Positions 1 through 7,196 of a stretch of 64,000 nucleotides of DNA are shown in pieces. The notes below the pieces were generated by a model that ran no database searches, was not told where the DNA came from, and saw only the letters and a list, made by a program, of their open reading frames with translations. The position numbers were made by a program, and so were the translations under genes. The stretch's first letter is position 1, and each line of letters begins with the position of its first letter. The stretch comes from Microbacterium oryzae (GTDB lineage Bacteria; Actinomycetota; Actinomycetes; Actinomycetales; Microbacteriaceae): positions 186,001 through 250,000 of the forward strand of contig NZ_JAUEPM010000003.1 of assembly GCF_030406385.1 (NCBI RefSeq), read 5' to 3'.

Positions 1-590
1 TCTTCCGGACGATGCACCGCCACCGCGCGGTGCTCGCGCGCCTCGGAGCGACGGCCGCGTCGCTCGCGGCCGTGCGCTCCGCCCGGCAGGCGGTGCTGCC
101 GCTGTGGGGTGTCTCGATCGGGCTGGATTCGCAGACCATCGCGCTCATCGTCGGCATCGCCGGCGCCGCGGAGTTCTCGCTCTTCTATGCGAGCGGGCAG
201 ATCATGGACCGGCACGGCCGGCTCTGGGCGGTCATCCCCGCCCTTCTCCTCATGAGCGCCGGCTTCGGCGGGCTGGCGTTCACCCACGACGTCGACCACA
301 CCGCGCTGTGGTTCGGCGCCCTCGCGGTCGTCATCGGCGTGGGCAACGGCCTGTCGTCGGGGATCCTCATGACCCTCGGCTCCGACGTCGCGCCCGAGAA
401 GCACCCTGCCCCGTTCCTCGGCGCCTGGCGGACGCTGACCGACGGCGGCGCGGCGCTCACGCCGCTGATCGTCTCCGGCGTCACCGCCGCCGCCTCCCTG
501 CCCGTGGCGTGCGGGCTCGTCGGGGTGATCGCGCTCGTCGGAGCCGGCGCATTCCTCCGGTATGTGCCGCGCTACGCGCCCCGGCGCTGA
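1..590 (+). CDS. MFS transporter, C-terminal part (5' truncated by window)
   Basis: The reading frame is open from base 3 to the TGA at 588-590, so the gene begins outside the window; the ATG at 12 is probably internal. The visible ~195 residues hold about five hydrophobic helices. Between two of them sits the short basic loop DRHGRL, a version of the MFS loop motif that normally repeats in the C-terminal half, followed by glycine-rich helices (GVGNGLSSGI). This fits the second half of a 12-helix drug or sugar exporter in the cytoplasmic membrane; the substrate cannot be told. It converges on the Tad operon with only 15 bases between stop codons. Confidence 0.8.
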   Translation, partial: FRTMHRHRAVLARLGATAASLAAVRSARQAVLPLWGVSIGLDSQTIALIVGIAGAAEFSLFYASGQIMDRHGRLWAVIPALLLMSAGFGGLAFTHDVDHTALWFGALAVVIGVGNGLSSGILMTLGSDVAPEKHPAPFLGAWRTLTDGGAALTPLIVSGVTAAASLPVACGLVGVIALVGAGAFLRYVPRYAPRR

Positions 591-605
591 CGCGGGCGGG
601 GTGCG

Positions 606-1019
606 TCACTGCAACGTGGTACGGCTGGTGGCGCTCGCCTGCAGCGCGACGCCGGATGGCACGAATGCGCTGACGAGGGGCGCTCGCCAGGTGAGCGACA
701 CCGTGACCCGCGCCGAGACGCCATCGGGCGTCCCCGCCGCGACGAGGATCGGATCGCCCGGCATGGCGGCCACGACCGCTGCCGCCTGAGCACGCACCGA
801 CGCGTCGTCCAGCCGGGCAGTCGCCTCCTCCCCCTCGACGACGAGCGTGAAGCCGTCCGCCCCGGCCAGCGCGGCGGCGTCGGCTATCGCGTCCAGGCGC
901 TTCTGCGCGAGGTGGAGGGACGTGGCGCTGGCGGACACGACGATGAGCGCGATGGCCAGCACCGCGTAGGCGATCATGAGCGGCAGCACACTCCCCCGCT
1001 CATCCCGCAGGAGCATCAT
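606..1019 (-). CDS. TadE-like pseudopilin (Rv3654c-type)
   Basis: 137-residue protein starting at the ATG that overlaps the stop of the preceding gene (ATGA, 1016-1019). The N-terminus is a class III prepilin-like signal: a charged head (LLRDERG) then about 23 hydrophobic residues. The remainder is a small alanine-rich domain including QKRLDAIADAAALAGAD, typical of the Rv3654c-type TadE-like proteins that close actinobacterial Tad operons. Such proteins are thought to be minor pilins at the membrane or pilus tip. Unlike the two upstream TadE proteins it lacks a glutamate at position +5 after the glycine. Last gene of the operon. Confidence 0.75.
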   Translation of the reverse strand: MMLLRDERGSVLPLMIAYAVLAIALIVVSASATSLHLAQKRLDAIADAAALAGADGFTLVVEGEEATARLDDASVRAQAAAVVAAMPGDPILVAAGTPDGVSARVTVSLTWRAPLVSAFVPSGVALQASATSRTTLQ

Positions 1020-1486
1020 GGCGCGCCCCAGAAGCGCGACACCTTCTGCACCGACGCGGCCTCCACGGGCACGCTCGTGAGACGGTCGAGGCCCAGCACC
1101 GGCGGGACGAGCGGGAGCCGCACGGTCGCCCCGACGGTCACGATCACCGATGCCCCGGCCCGCGGGCACTCACCGGCGGGCGCACAGGCGAGGGAGACCT
1201 CGAGCGCGTCGCCGTCCAAGCCGTACTCGGCCGCGACCGCGTCGATCACCCGTGGCAGCGCCTCGGCGGCCTGCCGATCGGCGCCCGTTCGCGCGACGGC
1301 GTGAGCCGCGTGCCGAGCCGCCGCCTCGACACCGAGGGCGCCCTCCTGCACGGCGCTCAGCGCGACGACGAGGTAGGCCAGCGGGACCAGCAGCACGAGA
1401 CCGGCGACGAGGAACTCGAGGGCCGCCGACCCGTTCTCATCGCGCAGGAGGCGGTGCCCTTCACTCCAGGCCTTCGACCGGCGCAC
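1016..1486 (-). CDS. TadE family pseudopilin
   Basis: 156 residues. After a basic leader comes RDENG|SAALEF and a hydrophobic helix of about 22 residues, the TadE prepilin signature with Glu at +5 after the glycine cleavage site. The exported domain holds a Cys pair (CAPAGEC) that could form a disulfide. The start overlaps the preceding gene by 26 bases; a later start would remove the basic leader, so this one was kept. TadE-type proteins are minor pilins needed to assemble Flp pili. It lies between two other TadE-like genes, so the operon carries three paralogous small pseudopilins. Confidence 0.8.
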   Translation of the reverse strand: MRRSKAWSEGHRLLRDENGSAALEFLVAGLVLLVPLAYLVVALSAVQEGALGVEAAARHAAHAVARTGADRQAAEALPRVIDAVAAEYGLDGDALEVSLACAPAGECPRAGASVIVTVGATVRLPLVPPVLGLDRLTSVPVEAASVQKVSRFWGAP

Positions 1487-1844
1487 GGGCGCTCACCTCC
1501 AGCGTGCCGGGAAGGCCGACGAACCCGATGACCGGAGTCGCCGAGCGCACCGTGACCACGAGCGCGTCGCCCTCGAGCGAGACGACGACATCGCGCGCGT
1601 AGTCGGGTCCGACGGATCGCTCGATGAGCGTGCGCGTGCGCTCCGCGCCGCCGGCCGGCCCGACGTCGGCGAGGGCAGCGTGGTACGCGCCCTCGACCGC
1701 AGCATCGTGCAGGACGTTGCGGACGTAGACCGCGAGGCCCAGCTGCACGACGGCGAGTGCGAGCGCGGTGAGGAGCGCTGCGACGAGAACGAACTCGGCC
1801 GTGCCGGAGCCGCGCTCGTCGTCGCGCAGGTCCGGCGTCGGCAT
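1461..1844 (-). CDS. TadE family pseudopilin
   Basis: 127 residues with the clearest TadE signature of the operon: RDDERG|SGTAEF followed by a helix rich in Ala, Leu and Val, then a domain of about 80 residues with VYVRNVLHDAAVEGAYHAAL, the conserved helix after the membrane segment in TadE proteins. Probably processed by a prepilin peptidase that is not encoded in this window. One base separates it from the upstream pilin gene and its 3' end overlaps the next TadE gene, so translation is coupled. Confidence 0.82.
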   Translation of the reverse strand: MPTPDLRDDERGSGTAEFVLVAALLTALALAVVQLGLAVYVRNVLHDAAVEGAYHAALADVGPAGGAERTRTLIERSVGPDYARDVVVSLEGDALVVTVRSATPVIGFVGLPGTLEVSARAPVEGLE

Positions 1845-1845
1845 G

Positions 1846-2061
1846 TCAGATCCCGTTGACGCTGCTGATCGCGCGCTCGAACAGCCCCGTCAGAGCGGGG
1901 CCGGCGAGTGCCCAGATCAGCACGACCAGGCCGGCGGACATCAACGTGATCAATACCCATCCCGGCACGTCGCCACGTTCGTCATCGGCGACGTCCCGGA
2001 TGACGTCGCCCCAGGCCGTGCGGGTCCGGATGAGGAGGTCGTGCAGTGCCGTGGTGCTCAT
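1846..2061 (-). CDS. Flp-like major pilin candidate
   Basis: 71 residues: an N-terminal cytoplasmic region of about 30 residues ending in DDERG, one hydrophobic helix (VPGWVLITLMSAGLVVLIWA) and a short tail. Its position between tadC and the TadE genes, its size and its single helix match the major Flp pilin of actinobacterial Tad loci. It is atypical because the usual Glu-Tyr pair after the cleavage glycine is absent (sequence DVPGW). A good ribosome site (AAAGGA) precedes the ATG. An alternative is a conserved small membrane protein of the Tad apparatus that is not itself the pilus subunit. Confidence 0.65.
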   Translation of the reverse strand: MSTTALHDLLIRTRTAWGDVIRDVADDERGDVPGWVLITLMSAGLVVLIWALAGPALTGLFERAISSVNGI

Positions 2062-2082
2062 GGCGGTTCCTTTCTGGGTCGC

Positions 2083-3027
2083 TCAGCCGAAGCCGAGTCG
2101 GAGCATGACGATGCCGGGGAAGACGGCGAACAGGACGCTGAGGGGCAACAGGCCGAAGACGAGCGGAAGGAGCATCAATATCTCCTTGCGCCCCGCCTGC
2201 TCGATGAGTCCGCGCTTGGCCTCCTCGCGCGCGTCGGCCGCCTGCGCCTGCAGGGTCTGGGCAAGCGGGGACCCGCGCTCGATGGCGGCGACGACGTGCT
2301 CGACCGCGCGTCCGAGCGCAGGCACCGGGAGACGCCGGGCCATGGCCAGCAGCGCGTCCGGCAGTGTGGAGCCCGTCCGCACGTCGAGGACGACGGTGCG
2401 CAGCTCGGCGGTGAGCTCCCCGGACCCGAGCGCGGCGACTCGGCCGACGCTGTCGAAGATCCCCTCTCCGGCCGCGAGGCACAGCGCGAGGAATTCGAGG
2501 ACGGTCGGCAGCTCCTCCGCGACCCGCGCCATCCGCGCTCGCGCTCGTGCGGTGAGGAGGAGATCGGCCCCGATGGCTCCCGCGGCGGCGCACACCAGCG
2601 GGAGCGCGAACGAGGGGACCGACAGCGACCCGCCGAGCGCGACGACGATGACGGCGAGACCGCCGACGACGAGGCCGACGAGGGTCGCGGCCAGCTGCTG
2701 CCCGCGGAAGGCTCCGACGTCGACCGGGCGCCCGGCCTGTGCGAGGCGGCGGGCGATGCCCTCGTGACCGCCGAGCACCGCGGCGAGCCGCCGCTGAGTC
2801 GCCGCCCAGAGCGCACGGAACCCGCCCGCGATCGCGGCGCCGGGATCGGCCACTCCCGTCCAGGCGGTCGTGCCGGCGGGATCGGTGATGTCGCGGAGAT
2901 AAGGCGCGATGCGGCGCGCGAGACTCGGCGCGCTCCAGCGCGGCGTGAGCATGACGAGGGCCCACACGCCCGTTCCGAGGGCGCCGCCCAGCAGCAGGGC
3001 GAGAGCGCCGTCTGTCGCCCAGATCAC
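2083..3027 (-). CDS. tadC: Type II/IV secretion F-family protein TadC
   Basis: 314 residues from a GTG with a strong GGAGGTGG ribosome site. The GTG overlaps the stop of tadB (GTGA). The frame stays open further upstream into tadB, but the family N-terminus and the ribosome site fix the start here. Central T2SSF domain (about residues 150-280) with EELPTVLEFLALCLAAGEG and LPVPALGRAVEHVVAAIERG, flanked by hydrophobic helices near residues 5-25, 115-150 and 280-310. TadC with TadB forms the inner-membrane platform on which the ATPase TadA acts to extrude the pilus. Confidence 0.88.
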   Translation of the reverse strand: MIWATDGALALLLGGALGTGVWALVMLTPRWSAPSLARRIAPYLRDITDPAGTTAWTGVADPGAAIAGGFRALWAATQRRLAAVLGGHEGIARRLAQAGRPVDVGAFRGQQLAATLVGLVVGGLAVIVVALGGSLSVPSFALPLVCAAAGAIGADLLLTARARARMARVAEELPTVLEFLALCLAAGEGIFDSVGRVAALGSGELTAELRTVVLDVRTGSTLPDALLAMARRLPVPALGRAVEHVVAAIERGSPLAQTLQAQAADAREEAKRGLIEQAGRKEILMLLPLVFGLLPLSVLFAVFPGIVMLRLGFG

Positions 3028-3884
3028 GCGAACCACCTCCGCGGCTCCGGCAGGCGACCGATCCGCAGCATCACGCGAAAGGCGATGAGTGACACGGCGG
3101 CTCCGGCGAGGAGGAGCGCGTTTCCCTCCGGACTCGCATACGCCGCCGCCCCCTCCGGGCGCATGGCGAGGAGCGCGACGATCACCCACGGGGCGCCCGC
3201 GCCGAGGACGGCGGCACCGCGCGTCCAGGACTGGCGGGACTCGACCTCGGAGCGGAGCGCGGCGTCGGCGCGCACGGAGGCCGAGAGCGCGCGCAGCACC
3301 GGGGTCAGCTCGGTTCCGCCGACTTGGCGCGCCATGCGCAGGGTCTCCACGATCCGGTCGGCCATCGGGTCGGCGAGCGCGGTCTTCAGGCGGTCGGCGC
3401 TGGAGTCGAAGTGCCCCGAGGCCGCCATGTCCCGCTCGAATGCGGCGAAGGCCTCCCGGAGGGGTGCCGGCGCCGACCAGGCGAGGGACGAGATGGCGTC
3501 GGGCAGTGACATCCCCGCCCGGACGGAGGCGATGAGGAGATCGCAGACATCCGGCCAGAGTGTCCTGCGGCTCCGCACGAGACGCACCGCACGCGAGCGC
3601 AGCCACAGCAGAGGCGCGGCGGCGCCGGTGCCGGCGGCCAGCAGCGCGAGGACGACCACCGACGTGGCGAGCCACGCCACCGCGGCCCCGGCGAGCGCCG
3701 CCGCGGTGCAGAGCGCACCGAGGACCCGCGAGGGGATGTGCGCGAGTCCCGCCGATTCCAGCAGCGCGGACAGCGCGGTCGGCCGCGTGCGGACGACGCG
3801 CTTCCGCGCGGGCCAGAGCCACGGCGCCAGCGCGAGCAGCACCCCTGCGGCGAGCGCGGCGCCGAGGAGGAGGGTCACCGCCAT
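3024..3884 (-). CDS. tadB: Type II/IV secretion F-family protein TadB
   Basis: 286 residues. Two N-terminal hydrophobic helices (about 3-25 and 60-90), a T2SSF domain (LWPDVCDLLIASVRAGMSLP, then DRIVETLRMARQVGGTELTPVL), and C-terminal helices. The paired F-family genes in the order tadA-tadB-tadC are the hallmark of the Tad system. The ATG overlaps the end of tadA by 10 bases. Inner-membrane platform protein; no catalytic activity expected. Confidence 0.87.
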   Translation of the reverse strand: MAVTLLLGAALAAGVLLALAPWLWPARKRVVRTRPTALSALLESAGLAHIPSRVLGALCTAAALAGAAVAWLATSVVVLALLAAGTGAAAPLLWLRSRAVRLVRSRRTLWPDVCDLLIASVRAGMSLPDAISSLAWSAPAPLREAFAAFERDMAASGHFDSSADRLKTALADPMADRIVETLRMARQVGGTELTPVLRALSASVRADAALRSEVESRQSWTRGAAVLGAGAPWVIVALLAMRPEGAAAYASPEGNALLLAGAAVSLIAFRVMLRIGRLPEPRRWFA

Positions 3885-5020
3885 CGCTCCCCCGTCCGGA
3901 AGAGCGTGCGCGTCTCCGGCACGCCGTCGTCCACGCGCCCGGTCGGCGCGATGATCTCCTGCACACGGCGGCGTCCGTCCTCCGCGCGTTGGCAGTGCAC
4001 GACGAGATCCACACTCGCGGCGATCGCGGGAACGACGAACTCGCGTCCGATGTTCCTGCCCGCCAGCAGCGGCAGCGCGGCGAGCTTGCCGAGCGCGTCG
4101 AAGGCGGAGTTCGCGTGGATCGTGGCCGCTCCCGGAATGCCGGTGTTCAGCGCGAGGAGGAGGTCCAGCGCCTCGGCGTCGCGCACCTCGCCGACGACGA
4201 TGCGGTCGGGCCGCATCCGCAGCGCCTCCTTCACCAGCCGGCGCAGCGTGATCTCACCCGTGCCCTCGAGGCTCGGCTGGCGCCCCTGCAGCGCGACCAG
4301 GTCGGGCGCATCCACGCCGAGCTCGAACGTCTCCTCGACCGTCACGATCCGGTGCGAGGGCGGACAGGCCGCGATGAGCGCGCCGAGGAGCGTGGTCTTG
4401 CCCGCATGCGTGGCACCGGACACCAGCAGGCTGCGCCCGTGCCGCATGGCGTCGCGGAGCAGAGCCGAGGCCTCGGGCGCCAGCGAGCCGATCTCCTCGA
4501 GCTGCTCCAGGCTCCGCACATGGGGCAGGAACTTGCGGATGTTGACAGCCCAGTGGCGCCGCGCGATGCCGCCCAGGACCACGTGCAGGCGCGAGCCGTC
4601 GGGGAGCGCGGCGTCGACGAACGGCTGTGACAGGTCGATGCGCCGGCCCGTGGCATGGAGCATCCGCTCCACCAGGTCTCGCACGGCGGAATCGGTCAGC
4701 GCGAGGGGGAGGCGCTCGGCGACCCCGTCGCGCGCGACGAAGATCTTGTCCGGCGCGTTGATCCAGAGCTCCTCCACCGACGGGTCGTCAAGATGCTCCT
4801 GCAGCGGGCCGTACCCCGTGACCGCCGCGAGCACCTCTCGCACGGCCGCCTGCTCGTCGTCGACCGGGGCCAGTCCGCGCGCCAGCGCGAAGTCGTTGTG
4901 CCGACGCACCTCGGCCTGCGCGATCCGGCGGACCGCCTCGGGCACACGCGCCGGGTCCGTCTGGTCGGCTCGCAGCCGATCCCGGACTCGCTCGGCGACG
5001 ACGCTCATGACGGGGGTCAC
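3875..5020 (-). CDS. tadA: Tad secretion ATPase TadA (CpaF family)
   Basis: 381 residues from the GTG at 5020, chosen because GAGGA lies 7 nt upstream; the TTG at 5038 and ATG at 5008 have poorer sites. N-terminal domain to about residue 180 with LWINAPDKIFVARDG, then the VirB11/PilT-type ATPase: Walker A GATHAGKTT (about 202-210), Asp box TVEETFEL (about 227-234), Walker B RIVVGEVR (about 273-280) and His box ATIHANSA (about 299-306). It is a hexameric cytoplasmic motor for Flp pilus assembly. The TadZ/Ssd-like gene that often precedes tadA is absent; the next upstream gene belongs to a glycan operon. A perfect DnaA-box sequence lies 40 bases upstream. Confidence 0.93.
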   Translation of the reverse strand: MTPVMSVVAERVRDRLRADQTDPARVPEAVRRIAQAEVRRHNDFALARGLAPVDDEQAAVREVLAAVTGYGPLQEHLDDPSVEELWINAPDKIFVARDGVAERLPLALTDSAVRDLVERMLHATGRRIDLSQPFVDAALPDGSRLHVVLGGIARRHWAVNIRKFLPHVRSLEQLEEIGSLAPEASALLRDAMRHGRSLLVSGATHAGKTTLLGALIAACPPSHRIVTVEETFELGVDAPDLVALQGRQPSLEGTGEITLRRLVKEALRMRPDRIVVGEVRDAEALDLLLALNTGIPGAATIHANSAFDALGKLAALPLLAGRNIGREFVVPAIAASVDLVVHCQRAEDGRRRVQEIIAPTGRVDDGVPETRTLFRTGERWR

Positions 5021-5059
5021 CCGGTCATCCTCACGCAACGGGCGAAACGGCCGCGGAAG

Positions 5060-5068
5060 TTATCCACA
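5060..5068 (+). promoter_or_regulatory. Perfect DnaA-box sequence upstream of tadA
   Basis: TTATCCACA, identical to the consensus DnaA box, lies in the 62-base gap between the glycan operon and tadA, 40 bases before the tadA start. A 9-mer with six A/T bases is rare by chance in sequence this rich in GC. Only one copy was seen, so it is not an origin; a role in transcription is conjecture. Confidence 0.35.
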
Positions 5069-5084
5069 GCCGCCGCCGGCGGCT
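5068..5084 (-). terminator. Short hairpin at end of glycan operon
   Basis: Perfect 7-bp inverted repeat (AGCCGCC / GGCGGCT, 3-nt loop) overlapping the stop codon of the DUF6716-like gene. On the minus strand it is followed by an A/T-containing stretch (TGTGGATAACTT) but no run of T. It could end the upstream operon before tadA; evidence is weak. Confidence 0.35.
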
Positions 5085-6327
5085 ACGCGGGGCGGGCCCG
5101 GAGCATCCGCTGCGCCATCCGGACCAGCCCGCGCAGCGGCACGCCGACCACTCCGGCGAGCGTGCCCGACAGCGAGCGGTCGAGCGGCCCGAGCACCTGC
5201 TTCCGCTCCCACGCGTCGCGGAGGGCCCCTCCCCGCCGGTCCCACGGCGCGCGCGACGGCAGCACGCCGGCCCGCCGCAGCGCCACGAGCTCGGCGAGCA
5301 CCTTCCGCCAGTCGTCGTCGCCTGCCGAGTGCAGGTAGTTGTCGACCCGCCACCGCGGGTCCGCGTGCCGGAACCGCCGCGCGATCACGTCGTCCTCGTC
5401 GCCGAGGAGGCCGCTGCCGGCGAAGACCAGGTTGATCATCTCGGCCGACACCCCGAAGGTGTCGAGCGCCAGCACGGGGATCTCCCGCGCGACGGCCTCG
5501 ATCGCCGCCGTCGAGCTCACCGTCAGCAGCCCCTCGGCCTCATCGAGCGCGTCGGCCATCGGCGCGGTGGAGAGCACGAGGTTCGGCGGCAGCGGCCCGA
5601 GCGCCGCGAGCAGCTCGGGGTACGCGTCGGTCTCGTCGTGCGTCTGCCTCTCCCCTGCCACTGCGCGCAGCTTCACGACCACGCGGCGCTCGGGATGGGC
5701 CGCGGCGGCCCGCACGAGGAGGCGCGCGACGCGCTCGCGATCGGCACGCTCTCGCGGTACGACGGCCTGGGCGGCGAAGACGAGGTCGGTGCCCCCGGGT
5801 CGGCCCGGCTCCACCCGCTCCTGCAGGAACGGCAGCGTCGCCAGGGCGAAGCGCTGCGTCACCCCGTCGCCGTGCTCCGCGGCGAGCGCGGCGAACTCCC
5901 GCCGCTCCCGGTGCGAGTGCAGCACGAGCAGGTCGCACTGCGCGCGGTAGACGAGCGCCTTGCGGGTGGCGGGGATGGCGATGCCGGGCAGTCCCGAGAC
6001 GATCACCGGCCGCGGGTGAAGCTCCGCCGCGGCCCGTGCGAGCACGCGCACGACCGGGCCGCGCGCGGCGAGGAGGACGGCGTCGGGCGGATCGGCTCGC
6101 AGGTGCGCGAGCAGGCCCGCGAGGTTCGTCCGCGTCACAGCCTCCTCGGGCACACCGCTGCCGCGGAGCGCCGCTCGCTGCTGAGCGGGGCTCGCCACCA
6201 GCGGCGTCTCCAGCACGGCGAGCTCTGGCCGCCATCCGTCGGCCGCGCCGAGGGTCGCCGCCGCCCACTTCACATACGAATCGGAGTCCGCGACGGCGAC
6301 GAGGCGCGGGCGAAGCGCCTGCGTCAC
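5083..6327 (-). CDS. Putative glycosyltransferase (DUF6716-like)
   Basis: 414 residues from a GTG overlapping the stop of the upstream synthase (GTGA). It starts with LVAVADSDSYVKWAA, has a central VIVSGLPGIAIPATRKALVY, and a C-terminal half with HDETDAYPELLAALG and LLTVSSTAAIEAVAREIPVL, a layout like GT-B glycosyltransferases and UDP-sugar epimerases where a Ser/Thr-rich turn binds the nucleotide sugar. I recognise it as resembling proteins called DUF6716 putative glycosyltransferase; this is from memory. As the last gene of the nonulosonic-acid operon it may transfer the CMP-activated sugar or build the acceptor. No signal peptide or membrane helix is seen, so it should be cytoplasmic. Confidence 0.65.
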   Translation of the reverse strand: MTQALRPRLVAVADSDSYVKWAAATLGAADGWRPELAVLETPLVASPAQQRAALRGSGVPEEAVTRTNLAGLLAHLRADPPDAVLLAARGPVVRVLARAAAELHPRPVIVSGLPGIAIPATRKALVYRAQCDLLVLHSHRERREFAALAAEHGDGVTQRFALATLPFLQERVEPGRPGGTDLVFAAQAVVPRERADRERVARLLVRAAAAHPERRVVVKLRAVAGERQTHDETDAYPELLAALGPLPPNLVLSTAPMADALDEAEGLLTVSSTAAIEAVAREIPVLALDTFGVSAEMINLVFAGSGLLGDEDDVIARRFRHADPRWRVDNYLHSAGDDDWRKVLAELVALRRAGVLPSRAPWDRRGGALRDAWERKQVLGPLDRSLSGTLAGVVGVPLRGLVRMAQRMLRARPA

Positions 6328-7196
6328 GCCGTGATGCGGCGCAGCTTCGCCATCGGCGCGAGCTCGCCCTCGTACACGCGCTTCACGCCGTCGCCGAGCG
6401 CCGCCTCGATGACGCGGATGTCGCGCACGAGGTGCTGCAGCCCCGCGGGCTCAAGGGAGGCGGCGTGGTCGGAGCCCCACATCGTGCGGTCGAGCGTGAT
6501 GTGCCGCTCGACGGCCACCGCTCCGAGGGCGACGGCGGCCAGCGACACCTGCAGGCCCCGCTCGTGCCCCGAGTAGCCGACGGGCACGCCGGGGTACCGG
6601 TCGCGAAGCGCCGGGATCATGCGGAGGTTCGCCTCCTCCGGCTCCATCGGGTACGTCGAGGTCGCATGCAGGAGGAGCAGGCGGTCGGTGCCGAGCACCT
6701 CGATGGCGGCGTCGATCTGCTCGGTCGTCGACATGCCGGTGGAGAGGATGACCGTCTTGCCCGTGTCGCGGAGCGCGCGGAGCAGCCCGTGGTCGGTGAG
6801 GCACGCGGAGGCGACCTTCTGGGCGGCGACGCCGAGGTCCTCGAGGAACGCCACGCTCGGCTCATCCCACGGGGAGGCGAACCACTGCAGTCCGCGCAGC
6901 ACGGCGTGGTCGGAGACCTCGATGTACTGGTCGCGGTCGAACTCCACCCGTCGGCGGTAGTCGAGGTACGTCATGGTGCCCCACGGCGTCTCCCGCGGGA
7001 TGTCGCGCATGTGCTCGGGCGTGGCGAGCTCGGGTGTGCGCTTCTGGAACTTCACGGCCTGGGCGCCCGCGTCGGCGGCGACGTCGATGAGCCGCTTGGC
7101 GAGCTCGACGTCGCCGTTGTGGTTCAGGCCGATCTCGGCGATGACGTAGGCCGGCCGGCCTCCGCCGATCACCCGGTCTCCGATGCTGACGGTCAT
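6324..7196 (-). CDS. N-acetylneuraminate synthase family protein, short form
   Basis: 290 residues from an ATG with ribosome site AAGGAG, overlapping the stop of the preceding gene (ATGA). It is the NeuB/SpsE TIM barrel that condenses PEP with a hexosamine or hexose (or its phosphate): YVIAEIGLNHNGD near residue 16, AVKFQKRTPELATP, SACLTDHGLL, ILSTGMSTTEQIDAAI, LLLHATSTYPMEPEE, GYSGHERG, and VERHITLDRTMWGSDHAASLEP. Typical NeuB proteins have about 340-350 residues and end in a SAF (antifreeze-like) domain; this one stops at the barrel end, so that domain is missing. The downstream frame shows no remnant. The product could be sialic-, legionaminic- or Kdn-like; the sequence alone does not decide. 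Confidence 0.85.
   Translation of the reverse strand: MTVSIGDRVIGGGRPAYVIAEIGLNHNGDVELAKRLIDVAADAGAQAVKFQKRTPELATPEHMRDIPRETPWGTMTYLDYRRRVEFDRDQYIEVSDHAVLRGLQWFASPWDEPSVAFLEDLGVAAQKVASACLTDHGLLRALRDTGKTVILSTGMSTTEQIDAAIEVLGTDRLLLLHATSTYPMEPEEANLRMIPALRDRYPGVPVGYSGHERGLQVSLAAVALGAVAVERHITLDRTMWGSDHAASLEPAGLQHLVRDIRVIEAALGDGVKRVYEGELAPMAKLRRITA

Noticed and set aside
1768..3954. 728-codon plus-strand frame across the Tad operon
   Set aside because: Composition is Arg/Ser/Asp-rich without motifs; it lies antisense to tadB, tadC and the pilin genes, which overlap in operon fashion.
2083..4014. A single minus-strand frame of 643 codons joining tadC with sequence inside tadB
   Set aside because: The part upstream of 3027 is a shifted reading of tadB with no domain; the GTG at 3027 has an excellent ribosome site.
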